From contig JAUWXV010000135.1 in assembly GCA_030616165.1 (NCBI GenBank), positions 1-9,878 of the forward strand: a stretch of DNA of 9,878 bases, in the 5' to 3' direction. A program made the translations under genes and the position numbers. This document shows positions 1-7,553 of the stretch, in pieces. Positions within the stretch are counted from its first letter, which is position 1. Each line of letters begins with the position of its first letter. This stretch comes from a bacterium (GTDB lineage Bacteria; SM23-31; JAUVVT01). The notes below the pieces were generated by a model that did no database searches, was not told the origin of the DNA, and was given only the letters and a program-made list of their open reading frames with translations.

Positions 1-828
1 GTTCAGTTCTTTAAGTTTGTCGAGTAGACGACCAACATTGTCGTCAATATTGGTAACCATACCGTAAATCCTTGCTGTCGTGTCGCCTAATCCCATAGAT
101 TTGTAAGGCGCGACATAATGGTCTCCTATTTGTAAAGGGGTGTGGGGGGCGTTGGTGCTGAGATATACGAAAAATGGTTTATCACGGTTCTTTTCGATAA
201 ATTGAATCGCGGCATCGGTAAAAATATCCGTGCAGTAGCCCTTGTATCTCTCCGCTTTATTGTTATGCTGTAAAATGGGATCAAAGTACCTGTTACCCTC
301 CGGATCGGAAGGCTGTCCGATTCCCCCACCTTTGTGAACCAAAGACTCCTGAAATCCCTGGTCTGTGGGTCTCATTGGATAATTGTCACCCAGATGCCAT
401 TTACCGAAGATTCCTGTATAGTAGCCAGATGCACCAAACATCTCAGCCATGGTTGCTTCCTCAGAATACATCATAGCACGCCCCAAATAGGTGTCCACCA
501 CTCCCGTACGGAAATTGTAGCGCCCCGTCATCAAGCATGCCCGCGTCGGTGCACATACAGGACAGACATAGAACTGCGTGAACTCCGCGCTTTGTTTGGC
601 AAGCCGATCAAGGTTCGGAGTTTTAATTTTGTCGTTTCCATGACAGCCGAGGTCACCATAGCCCTGATCGTCAGTAATAATCAGCACCATATTCGGTCGC
701 CTGCCAGTTATCTGAGTATTCTTACTGCAGGCAACACGCGGCAGAACCAATGCTGCTGACCCGCCGAGCAGCGCCTTACCGGTAAAACCCAGGAATCTTC
801 TGCGATTTACAATTTTTTCACCTGACAT
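1..828 (-). CDS. Tat-exported sulfatase (formylglycine-dependent, arylsulfatase-like), 3' part missing at window edge
   Basis: I translated this by hand from the ATG at 828-826. The frame is open for 276 codons and runs off the left edge, so the C-terminal part is missing. Seen: a twin-arginine signal (N8-R-R-R-F-L-G followed by a hydrophobic stretch to about residue 33) and the metal-binding start '[12 protein letters not shown]' with D53-D54. The sulfatase signature C92-A-P-T-R96 follows, continuing '[13 protein letters not shown]'; C92 is the cysteine that the family converts to formylglycine, as nucleophile for sulfate-ester hydrolysis. G142-K-W-H-L-G147 and the 'APHTP' histidine (H229) are further active-site elements. 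The later Asp-Asn metal ligands would lie beyond the edge. C34 could make it a Tat lipoprotein, but the residues before it (R-V-A) are a poor lipobox. There is no Shine-Dalgarno site before the ATG. Family knowledge: periplasmic or surface hydrolysis of sulfated sugars. The exact substrate cannot be read. It is less AT-rich than the DNA just upstream. An anaerobic-type maturase would be needed if expressed without oxygen. Confidence 0.95.
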   Translation of the reverse strand, partial: MSGEKIVNRRRFLGFTGKALLGGSAALVLPRVACSKNTQITGRRPNMVLIITDDQGYGDLGCHGNDKIKTPNLDRLAKQSAEFTQFYVCPVCAPTRACLMTGRYNFRTGVVDTYLGRAMMYSEEATMAEMFGASGYYTGIFGKWHLGDNYPMRPTDQGFQESLVHKGGGIGQPSDPEGNRYFDPILQHNNKAERYKGYCTDIFTDAAIQFIEKNRDKPFFVYLSTNAPHTPLQIGDHYVAPYKSMGLGDTTARIYGMVTNIDDNVGRLLDKLKELN

Positions 829-1455
829 AATATATCCATAAAATTATATTCTTATTTTTTAAGATGAAACGGCAAAAAGTGGAGACATGCCATGGCATGT
901 CTCTACAATATTAACCTAAATCCATATTTTACAATTGAATATTTTTGTAAAAAGATTTAAAAATAAATTATTTTGACTTTTTGCCTAATCATCTTTTAAT
1001 ATATATTATTCATAAAACTTACATTTCTTGTAAATAAACTATATCCTTACAAACATTTAAGCATATCTTAACGTGTAGAGTTGAGCATAGGACTTTTTGT
1101 TTTTATTATTTATTACAATTAATTGGACTAATTTGATGAGTGCATTCAAATTTTTTTCATTTTTTTCTCATGCATTAAAAAAGAGATTGTTTTAAATAAT
1201 GCCGAAACGGTAAAAAACGAAAATTTCCCAAGGACAATCCAAGTGCCATCCCTACATGGCTGTGGAAGTTAAACTAAATCAATATATTAAAACTGCGTTT
1301 ATTTCAGCAAAGAGATGAAAAAATAAAAGATTTTAATTTTTTTGATTTTAATTATATCTATGATAAATCCTTATTAATAGAGAAGGAATAGAATTAATAA
1401 TTTTTAAATTTTTTCAATATCCAGTTACAATACAATTGATTAACAAAATATAATA
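829..1455. other. AT-rich intergenic spacer upstream of the sulfatase gene
   Basis: There is no convincing reading frame on either strand in this 627-nt stretch. It is strongly AT-rich, with runs of T and A. It contains the palindrome at 879-906. At 1204-1216 a 13-mer (gaaacggtaaaaa) matches, with one mismatch, the bases just before that palindrome (866-878). The sulfatase promoter should lie here, but I see no confident -35/-10 pair. I see no tRNA or rRNA. Confidence 0.6.
879..906. repeat. 28-nt palindromic element (hairpin) in the sulfatase leader
   Basis: The core 882-903 is a perfect 22-bp palindrome with arm gagacatgcca. One G.T wobble pair and two more pairs (gt/ac) extend it to 28 nt. 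It starts 51 nt before the sulfatase ATG. Read on the minus strand, it is followed after 'CAC' by a run of five T. It could be a dispersed palindromic repeat, because motifs of the form GTAGAGAC...GTCTCTAC recur in many bacterial genomes. It could also be an operator-like site or a weak terminator/attenuator. Its structure is certain; its function is not. Confidence 0.75.
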
Positions 1456-2946
1456 TCAATTTAATGAAGCCTTTTCATAGTTTTCCATTATTTCATTAAT
1501 CTCACTAACATTATATTTAGGGTCAACAATTACCTCCTCACCTCTAAGAGTATACAGTCCAGTTATTAGTGGTTTACCTCTTTCATATGAAAATTCTTTA
1601 ATAGTAAACTTATTAATCGGTTTAGTCTTGTCTTTCTTCAATGCTTTTTTCGTAAATCCTAATCCAACCAAAATAAAAGGGCTTCCTGATATATACATCT
1701 TATCACGATGAAGTTGGAGTTTTTGCTTTAATGTTTCCTTCACTTTTTCAATCTTACTTATCTTATCTATAATTTCATTTATATTTGCCAATTCTTTTTT
1801 TACTAATGGATTATTCGGCATACGTTTTGCCATTTCTCTTACTGAGTCTGCTTTTCTTATCAAGTTTCGATTGCTCAATTCCATTTCTCTTAATGCTTTA
1901 TCAACACCATCTAATTGACGAGACCAATTGTTATATTCTTCATTTTCATCAATATCAACTCCTACCCAAATATCATTACTGCCGTATAGATAGTCAGTCC
2001 AAACGCCGTATTTTGCTGTAACAGAACATTCTTGAATAACATGAGAACGCATAAAATCAGCTTGAATTTTTGAACCACCACTTATCTCTTTCTTAACATT
2101 GATAAATTTGGATTTAATTTTACGTGTTCCAATTATAAAACCGGTAGTCAAATAATCCACAACTATGGGCACATTGCTTGTTCCTACTATTCCCCTTTTA
2201 ACCTCAAGAATTTTAGCATTGATCCTTGCATCCTCAATATTTCCCATCACTGTTATCTTATGACATTGGACTGAAAAGCCGCCCTTAATATCACCCGCAA
2301 CAAACATTTCGATATCTGCCTCTAAAGGGAGGATTATTGAACCTGTTTTGATACCAAGGTCCCCTTCAAGCATAATATTTTGTTCAATATCTAACTTTGA
2401 GCCCTCTTTTTTTAAAATCCCATCATTAACGGCTATAAGGTCATTTCCAACAACTTTTGTATCTTTACCTTGAAAATCAAACCAAGAAATATCTTTCCCT
2501 AAAATCCCATCAATCTTGTTCCCTGTTACTGTAAAACCATTCGCTCCTCGTTTTGGTGGAACGCGAGTGGCAAGGATTTCACCTTCCTTCACATACGTAA
2601 TAAATCCCTCTCTCACTCCGTAGTGGTCAACTCTCCTTTCTGCGTCTACTCCTTTTTCATAGGTGGAACGTTCTTTAGGTTTTATTTTAATCTGAATTTT
2701 AGCATTCTCACCTATTTGAGGGGGAATTGCCTCTGCAACCAGAAATTTATGACCAAAATTTTTGTATTGACAAATCTGCTCCAGTGTAATTTCCTTGATT
2801 CCTTTTATCACACCTTTCTCTGAAAGTGATTTTTTTAATTCATCAACGGTTAATTCCTTTGACGTATTTTCTTCATCAGAAATTACTGTCAGAAAGGCTT
2901 GCTTTTCATTGTTCGCTATCTGGATATTTATTTTCACATTTGTCAT
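1456..2946 (-). CDS. FapA/DUF342 family protein (polymerising beta-helix type), 496 aa
   Basis: This is a complete gene starting at ATG 2946. The N-terminal segment has the family's 'ELTVDELKKSLSEKGVIKGI' pattern (about 31-50) and 'VAEAIPPQIGENAKI' (70-84). The core has 'LATRVPPKRGANGFTVTGN' (125-143). The region 190-315 shows repeated glycine-rich turns typical of the DUF342 beta-helix ('IMLEGDLG', 'VAGDIKGGFSVQC', 'ITVMGNIEDARINA', 'VKRGIVG', 'EISGGSKIQADF'). Residues about 340-415 are charged and heptad-like, probably a coiled coil, followed by a short C-terminal tail. No signal peptide or membrane segment is seen, so it should be cytoplasmic. In other bacteria FapA-type proteins are linked to flagellar assembly or polar localisation, but no flagellar gene is present here, so that role should not be assumed. 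The gene lies 17 nt after the zinc-protein gene and is probably co-transcribed with it. There is no spaced Shine-Dalgarno; the AGG of the preceding gene's last codon lies about 20 nt upstream. It is very AT-rich. Confidence 0.88.
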   Translation of the reverse strand: MTNVKINIQIANNEKQAFLTVISDEENTSKELTVDELKKSLSEKGVIKGIKEITLEQICQYKNFGHKFLVAEAIPPQIGENAKIQIKIKPKERSTYEKGVDAERRVDHYGVREGFITYVKEGEILATRVPPKRGANGFTVTGNKIDGILGKDISWFDFQGKDTKVVGNDLIAVNDGILKKEGSKLDIEQNIMLEGDLGIKTGSIILPLEADIEMFVAGDIKGGFSVQCHKITVMGNIEDARINAKILEVKRGIVGTSNVPIVVDYLTTGFIIGTRKIKSKFINVKKEISGGSKIQADFMRSHVIQECSVTAKYGVWTDYLYGSNDIWVGVDIDENEEYNNWSRQLDGVDKALREMELSNRNLIRKADSVREMAKRMPNNPLVKKELANINEIIDKISKIEKVKETLKQKLQLHRDKMYISGSPFILVGLGFTKKALKKDKTKPINKFTIKEFSYERGKPLITGLYTLRGEEVIVDPKYNVSEINEIMENYEKASLN

Positions 2947-2963
2947 CCTAAATAAAATTTATA

Positions 2964-3293
2964 CTACCTTAATATTATATATGCTGCTTTTATATTTGTA
3001 GTTTCTTCTTTTTCCCTTACATATTTTATTATTTCCGTCCATGCATCCTCTAAATATTTATCACAACAGTGTATACTATAACCTTTTTCTCTATGTAATT
3101 TACAATATTCTAAATAAAGGTTTTTATATTCTTCAAAGTTTTTCACTTTCTTTCCAATAAACCACTCCGGAGTTTTTTTCTTATAAATCAAATATCTCGA
3201 ACATTTTGGGCAAATATATTTTTTACAGAATGGGCACATCTTGATATTATCTTTAGAATTGCACTCTTTACATTTATCTCGAAATATTCCCAT
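2964..3293 (-). CDS. Small multi-cysteine zinc-binding protein of unknown function, 109 aa
   Basis: Complete frame from ATG 3293 to TAG 2964. The N-terminus holds three CxxC knuckles: C8-x2-C11, C20-x2-C23 and C28-x2-C31. Further potential ligands are C64, H67, H75, C76 and C77. This spacing resembles cross-braced zinc fingers (B-box or AN1-like), but it matches no family I can name with confidence. The rest is lysine- and aromatic-rich and ends with a probable amphipathic helix ('EDAWTEIIKYVREKEE'). No signal peptide or membrane helix is visible, so it is probably cytoplasmic and may bind nucleic acid or protein (inference). The FapA/DUF342 gene follows after 17 nt in the same direction, which suggests an operon and a possible partner role. 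The regular cysteine pattern argues that this is a real gene despite its low GC. No clear Shine-Dalgarno precedes the start. Confidence 0.72.
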   Translation of the reverse strand: MGIFRDKCKECNSKDNIKMCPFCKKYICPKCSRYLIYKKKTPEWFIGKKVKNFEEYKNLYLEYCKLHREKGYSIHCCDKYLEDAWTEIIKYVREKEETTNIKAAYIILR

Positions 3294-4079
3294 AATTACA
3301 CCAAATTTTTATTTTACATTAACTACAAATTTATAACTCTTTTGTTATATACGACATATTTTCAAATGGTTTCAGCAGTAAATTTTACCTATATTATTGA
3401 TATTTATAAAGTTCAATTAATATCCTTTACTCATTATTATTCTTTCCGTTACGTTTAATCATCTTCTTGAATATTTCCGTATTTGCAATTTTTATTATTT
3501 AAAATATAACATTTTAATTCCTAAAATTCAATCAATAATTTTTTTTTTATTTTCACACCAATCTCATATGCATCCTAACATACGAGAACTGACTTAAATC
3601 TTCTCTAATGAGTAATTCCTCGTTCAGATGAAAAACCGACCAGAGTATATTTGTAATGGATTCATGTTCCAGCAAATTTAGGTTTTCCAATAGAAATTCC
3701 TTTAAATCCAATAGAATTTTTAAAGGATATAGGCATTAGGATTATACGTACTGCAATATCATTTGGGAAGTAAACCTCAGAGATGGTGAAGGGAAAATGA
3801 TGTTGGATAGTTGTGTTTTCGAGAAAACTATTCTTTTGCTTCTCAATTCTAAGAGAAAAAGGGCACAAACCCTGAATAACTCACCGGGGGCTGCTAATGC
3901 AGGTACTTTTTCATGGCTTTGGCAAATATCCTCTCACAAGCATGTTATTCTCCCAAACGCATCAACACTATCGATGAGATTAGCCTGGAGAGGAATAGAT
4001 TGAACTCTTTCTATTCTTGATTAACTGGTTTAATCTCTATTTCGAATAGAATAACAATCACAGATGCATGAGTTAATAG
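3294..4079. other. AT-rich spacer with a possible decayed coding remnant at about 3662-4003
   Basis: The first 350 nt are AT-rich and empty as far as I can see. From about 3662 to 4003 the composition becomes more balanced, and frames look codon-like on both strands but are interrupted. On the minus strand one frame gives 'LIDSVDAFGRITCL', a TGA stop, then 'EDICQSHEKVPALAAPGEL' running on to about 3800. On the plus strand a 68-codon frame spans 3797-4003. I do not recognise either product. Neither has a ribosome binding site or a plausible full-length domain. The most economical reading is a gene fragment in decay, orientation uncertain and minus slightly favoured. The promoter of the downstream zinc-protein/FapA operon should lie in the low-coordinate part. 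Confidence 0.35.
4009..4051. repeat. Two-tier inverted repeat downstream of the lipoamide dehydrogenase gene
   Basis: Outer arms ttctattc (4009-4016) and gaatagaa (4044-4051) enclose inner arms gattaa (4019-4024) and ttaatc (4030-4035), giving an interrupted 14-bp stem. It begins 28 nt after the stop codon of the minus-strand gene. No T-run follows on the minus strand, so it is not a textbook intrinsic terminator. It could be a 3' stabilising hairpin, or the edge of the decayed island beside it. Confidence 0.4.
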
Positions 4080-5513
4080 TTAGATTCGGTCTCTCTTTGG
4101 GCGATATAAATGTGTACTTTGACCGAAAAATACTTCAGCGGCTTCCATAATTGTTTCTGAAAGAGTTGGATGTGGATGAATGGTCAACATAATATCCGAA
4201 ACTAACGCTGCCATTTCTATAGCAAGCACACCTTCTGAAATTAATTCCCCTGCGCCGGTTCCAGTAATTCCAACTCCAAAAATTCGTTTTGTATCAGGCT
4301 CGATAATTAATTTGGTTAAGCCATCACTTCGCCCAAGAGTAATCGCTCGACCTGAAGCTCCCCAAGGAAACTTCGCTATTTCAACCCTGAGATTTTCTTC
4401 CCTTGCCTGTGTTTCAGTTAAACCGCACCAGGCAATTTCCGGGTCAGTAAATACTACTGCCGGAATTGCACGAGGTTCAAAAGCAACCTTATACCCGGCA
4501 ATTGTTTCCACGGCTGTTCGTGCTTCATGAGAGGCTTTGTGTGCCAACATCGGTTCACCAACTACATCCCCAACCGCGTATATTGATGGCTCAGCGGTCT
4601 GACGCTGTTTATTTACTTTTATAAATCCGTTGTTATCGATTTCTACTTTGGTATTCTCCAAACCAAGATTATTAGAATTGGGTTTACGACCCACAGAAAT
4701 AAGAACTTTCTCATATAAATTTTCCTTTTTCTCTAAGCCTTCTCCCTCAAATTTAACTTTAATGCCATTTTTCTGGACTTTCATCTCCGCAACAGTAGTA
4801 TTCAGCATAATTGTTTCAAAAAGATTTTCTATTCGTTTAGATAGAACGGAAACCAGGTCTCGATCTACACCTGGCAGCAAGCCTGGCATCATCTCTACCA
4901 CTGAAACTTTGGTTCCTAAGGCAGCATATACCGTTCCCAATTCAAGTCCGATATAACCTCCTCCAACAATTAGAAGGGAGTTTGGAATATTCTCTAAATC
5001 CAATGCAGTTGTTGAGTTTAAAACGCGCGAAGAGTCAACAGACAAATCTGGAATATCTGCAGGATGCGAACCAGTAGCAAGAATAGCGTGCTTAAAGGAC
5101 AATTGTTCGGAATTACCTTCACCTTTTTTAACTTGTAGTGTATTGGCATCAACAAAAATCGCCTTTCCTTGAATATAATCAATTTTTCGCCGCCTGCAAA
5201 GTTGTCCCAACCCGCTGGTCAATTTTTCAACCACATTATCTTTCCACGAGCGCATTTTATCAAGGTCAACCTTAGGCTTGGAAAATTCGATTCCCCAATC
5301 TTTAGCTTCTCCAGAATTTGTGATAAACTTTGCTGCATGCAATAAAGCCTTGGTGGGCATACAGCCCCTGTAAAGACATACGCCGCCTGGACTGGATTCA
5401 GGATCAATTAAGGTTACTTGCATGCCTAAATCAGCGGCTAAGAACGCAGCAGCATATCCACCAGGACCAGCGCCGATAACAACCAATTGCTTTGAATTCT
5501 TTTTTTCAGCCAT
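4080..5513 (-). CDS. lpdA: Dihydrolipoamide dehydrogenase (E3 subunit), 477 aa
   Basis: This FAD-dependent enzyme reoxidises dihydrolipoyl groups of the 2-oxo-acid dehydrogenase or glycine-cleavage complexes and passes electrons to NAD+. Length is normal for the family. Seen in order: the FAD-binding 'VVIGAGPGGYAAA' (11-23); the redox disulfide C46-L-Y-R-G-C51 in 'GGVCLYRGCMPTKALLH'; the NAD-binding 'LIVGGGYIGLELG' (181-193); the second FAD motif 'YAVGDV' (312-317); and the C-terminal catalytic H448-P-T-L-S-E453 in 'IHPHPTLSE'. All key residues are intact. The C-x4-C loop reads LYRG rather than the common LNVG, a known variation among E3 enzymes. E1/E2 or glycine-cleavage genes are not next to it, so the complex it serves is unknown. 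No Shine-Dalgarno precedes ATG 5513. On the minus strand a perfect TTGACA hexamer lies at 5561-5556, but the -10 opposite it is weak. It acts in the cytoplasm. Confidence 0.96.
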   Translation of the reverse strand: MAEKKNSKQLVVIGAGPGGYAAAFLAADLGMQVTLIDPESSPGGVCLYRGCMPTKALLHAAKFITNSGEAKDWGIEFSKPKVDLDKMRSWKDNVVEKLTSGLGQLCRRRKIDYIQGKAIFVDANTLQVKKGEGNSEQLSFKHAILATGSHPADIPDLSVDSSRVLNSTTALDLENIPNSLLIVGGGYIGLELGTVYAALGTKVSVVEMMPGLLPGVDRDLVSVLSKRIENLFETIMLNTTVAEMKVQKNGIKVKFEGEGLEKKENLYEKVLISVGRKPNSNNLGLENTKVEIDNNGFIKVNKQRQTAEPSIYAVGDVVGEPMLAHKASHEARTAVETIAGYKVAFEPRAIPAVVFTDPEIAWCGLTETQAREENLRVEIAKFPWGASGRAITLGRSDGLTKLIIEPDTKRIFGVGITGTGAGELISEGVLAIEMAALVSDIMLTIHPHPTLSETIMEAAEVFFGQSTHLYRPKRDRI

Positions 5514-5689
5514 GAAATAACTACGTTAATTAATTTTTTATTAATAGAAAACTTTTGTCAATGCTAAGAAGTAAGATGAAACTATCCCCCAAAATAAAGT
5601 GGGAAGTGATGTTCTAATCCCGGGGCTTTGGGACAAAATGACATAATATTGCCTATAGAACTAAATCAACACTTGTAATAAATCATATT

Positions 5690-5897
5690 ATTTAAGAAAT
5701 GCAACAATTTATTGATATTCAAACCACGGAGAAAAATTTTAATGCTTATTCCTATTCTAAAACTCTTAAATCCGGTGTAAAATATAGTCCCAAATTCGTA
5801 AGAAAGACCAGAAACTTTTTTTTCAATAGTTTTGCTATTAATAAAAAAAATTACCACTTAGATGCTTATCTTCTTATTTAAGTATGACCACCCACAT
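5690..5897 (-). pseudogene. Decayed fragment of a PorV/PorQ family gene, paralogous to the gene at 7636-8628
   Basis: On the minus strand one short frame (5857-5666) reads 'KVSGLSYEFGTIFY', 'TGFKSFRIGISIKIF', against 'KVTGLAYDFGTIFY', 'PGFRSFRVGMSIRNF' at residues 181-209 of the intact PorV-like protein. I count 20 identities in 29 residues. The DNA aligns without gaps at an offset of 2270: 5741-5820 against 8011-8090 has 64 of 80 bases identical by my count. Similarity continues to about 5897 ('gtatgaccaccc' against 'atgtgaccacct'), but there the frame is broken by TAA at 5860-5858 and by small indels. Weaker similarity may extend to about 5630 (shared acaaaat). Most differences are G to A or C to T, as expected for drift in an AT-rich genome. 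There is no signal peptide, N-terminus or C-terminal strand. It corresponds to roughly residues 158-225 of 330 and is non-functional. Confidence 0.85.
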
Positions 5898-5901
5898 AAT
5901 A

Positions 5902-5936
5902 AAAAGTCCCTCTCCCTTAAAGGGAGAGGGACTTTT
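5902..5936 (-). terminator. Strong hairpin terminator after the GH109-type gene
   Basis: Perfect 17-bp arms (aaaagtccctctccctt at 5902-5918 and its complement at 5920-5936) are separated by one base, so the real loop takes a few A/T pairs. It lies 31 nt after the stop codon at 5968. On the minus strand the stem ends in a run of T, as for Rho-independent termination. The other strand also ends in TTTT, so it could work both ways. The gtccctctccc...gggagagggac sequence resembles dispersed palindromes in many genomes, so a repeat-element origin is possible. Confidence 0.8.
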
Positions 5937-5967
5937 AGGCATCAGTAAAGGAGAGCAATAAATAGTA

Positions 5968-7320
5968 TTAATACTCATCAGTTAATCCAAATATGGGTTT
6001 ATTTTTCATCCACATCCCACGAGTAAAATCAGGGAATTCAACAGGGGTACTCCCTTTGGCAATTGATTCTTCAGAAAGTGGAGTTATCACTATCCATGCG
6101 GCAGTATCGTAAACATCAATAGGTGTAGGTATTTGTCTCTTTACACATTCGACAAAAGCACGAATTTTCAGATAACCAGCCCCGCCGTGTCCTCCCCTGA
6201 CTCCCTCCGTGCGAAATTTGTGCCATAATGGATGTTCATATTTATCAAAGTAGTCTTCTAAAGATTCCCATTCATGTGACGGACTTATTCCATCTAAATA
6301 TATTGCACTAACAAGAGCCCTGTGTTCCATCCAAAGACCTTTTGTACCATGAATTGCATATCTATTAGAATAGGGACGGGGTAGATTAGTATCATGGCTG
6401 ATCAATATCGTTTCTCCATTCTGGCATTTTATCACTGTAGTAACAATATCACCAAGTTTGAAATTTATTTTTGCATAAGGATGCTCTATTCCAACTTGAC
6501 TTACAATATATTGGTGCAAACTTCGAGATTTCGTTGCTGTTGCAGTCAAAGAAACCATTCTGTTGCCCCTGTCTGTATTAAGACAGTTTGCTATAGGACC
6601 CAGCCCATGAGTCGGATACAAATCTCCGTTTCTATTTATGGAATGATATGTTCTCCACTCGGCTTCACCCCTTGCTCCGGGACCGAAATTTATTTGTCCG
6701 GATTGTCTGCCAAACTTAAGACTACGAAGATCATGACAATAACCGCATTCACCATGTACTAATTCTCCAAATAATCCTTCCCTTACCATTCCCAGTATTG
6801 CCATAGTACTACGTTCATAACAATGGTTTTCCAGCATCATACAAGGCATACCGGATTCTTCGGAAGCTTCTATAAGGTCCCAGCATTCCTGTATTGAAGA
6901 AGCGCCCCATACTTCAGGTGCGCAGTATTTACCTGCCTTCATTGCAGCAACTGCCATGGGAGTGTGCCACAACCATGGAGTGGCAACGACAACACCATCC
7001 AAATCGTCCCGCGCTACTAACTTGTAAAAATCTTCTTCACCCGTATAACCCTCAGGCCTTCTCCTGCCGGATTTTACTACAAGGTCTATAGCGCGGTTTA
7101 ATCTTTCACTATTAATTTCACTTAAGGCAGGAACTTCAACATCTTCCATATCTAAACACATTCTTAATAATCCGGTTCCCTGGCTTCCAAGTCCTACAAA
7201 TCCCAATCTTACTTTTCGGTCGTCCTGACCAAATAAACGGATGCTGCGGGACATTGTTGCAGCTAATCCCACTGCAGCACCTGTTTTAATAAAATCTCTT
7301 CGATTCATATTTGTGCCCAT
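5968..7320 (-). CDS. Tat-exported Gfo/Idh/MocA-fold protein of GH109 type (probable NAD-dependent glycosidase), 450 aa
   Basis: The N-terminus is a twin-arginine signal (N6-R-R-D-F-I-K12, then 'TGAAVGLAAT'), so the protein is exported folded with its cofactor. A Rossmann nucleotide-binding motif follows ('RLGFVGLGSQGTG', 38-50). Later come 'VVVATPWLWHTPMAVAAM' (110-127), 'PEVWGA' (135-140), 'YCHDLR' (194-199), R223 and the signature 'NGDLYPTHGLGPIA' (231-244). The Y235-x2-H238 pair with R223 matches the arrangement I recall for catalytic residues of the GH109 alpha-N-acetylgalactosaminidase NagA. Length also fits that family (about 440-470). GH109 enzymes split glycosides by an NAD-dependent oxidation/elimination route. 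A plain sugar dehydrogenase is the alternative, and the sugar specificity cannot be read. Start: ATG 7320 has a good ribosome binding site at 7331-7340; the inner ATG (residue 5) would be too far away. A terminator before it and another after it suggest a single-gene transcript. Confidence 0.87.
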   Translation of the reverse strand: MGTNMNRRDFIKTGAAVGLAATMSRSIRLFGQDDRKVRLGFVGLGSQGTGLLRMCLDMEDVEVPALSEINSERLNRAIDLVVKSGRRRPEGYTGEEDFYKLVARDDLDGVVVATPWLWHTPMAVAAMKAGKYCAPEVWGASSIQECWDLIEASEESGMPCMMLENHCYERSTMAILGMVREGLFGELVHGECGYCHDLRSLKFGRQSGQINFGPGARGEAEWRTYHSINRNGDLYPTHGLGPIANCLNTDRGNRMVSLTATATKSRSLHQYIVSQVGIEHPYAKINFKLGDIVTTVIKCQNGETILISHDTNLPRPYSNRYAIHGTKGLWMEHRALVSAIYLDGISPSHEWESLEDYFDKYEHPLWHKFRTEGVRGGHGGAGYLKIRAFVECVKRQIPTPIDVYDTAAWIVITPLSEESIAKGSTPVEFPDFTRGMWMKNKPIFGLTDEY

Positions 7321-7330
7321 AATATCTTTT

Positions 7331-7340
7331 CCCTCCTCTT
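7331..7340 (-). promoter_or_regulatory. Ribosome binding site of the GH109-type gene
   Basis: The minus strand reads AAGAGGAGGG, with ten bases before the ATG at 7320. This site decides the start: the second in-frame ATG, four codons later, would be 22 bases away. It is one of only two strong Shine-Dalgarno sites in the window. Confidence 0.85.
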
Positions 7341-7553
7341 TAATCGTATTTTAGGAAATATCAATTAAAATAATCTGTGAAACCAATTGTAATATCAGAC
7401 ACAATGCTGCTAAATTTTTAGTTAGATAGAATATCAACCATTCTATACAATATTCAGCTTTCTTTATAATCTATATAATGTACAGCTATTTCTTTTCACT
7501 CTTCAAACCCTAATAAGCCATCATTGCCTTATAACATCAATGCTAAATAAAAA

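Noticed and set aside
334-759. Open frame of 141 codons on the plus strand
   Set aside because: It lies antisense inside the sulfatase gene, whose motifs (Tat signal, CAPTR, GKWHLG) are all on the minus strand. The product is cysteine- and histidine-rich without any domain.
1456-3293. A new defence or CRISPR-linked system formed by the FapA and zinc-protein genes
   Set aside because: I see no nuclease, helicase, reverse transcriptase, toxin or repeat array. The pair is interesting but nothing in the sequence points to defence.
4180-4956. Two plus-strand open frames of 116 and 108 codons
   Set aside because: Both are antisense shadows of the dihydrolipoamide dehydrogenase gene, which is intact and well conserved.
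5666-5857. A real 63-aa gene
   Set aside because: It matches an internal piece of the PorV-like protein, lacks a signal peptide and both termini, begins only at a GTG right after a stop, and the DNA similarity continues past that stop.
6394-6762. Plus-strand open frame of 122 codons
   Set aside because: It is antisense to the GH109-type gene, with no ribosome binding site and no recognisable domain.
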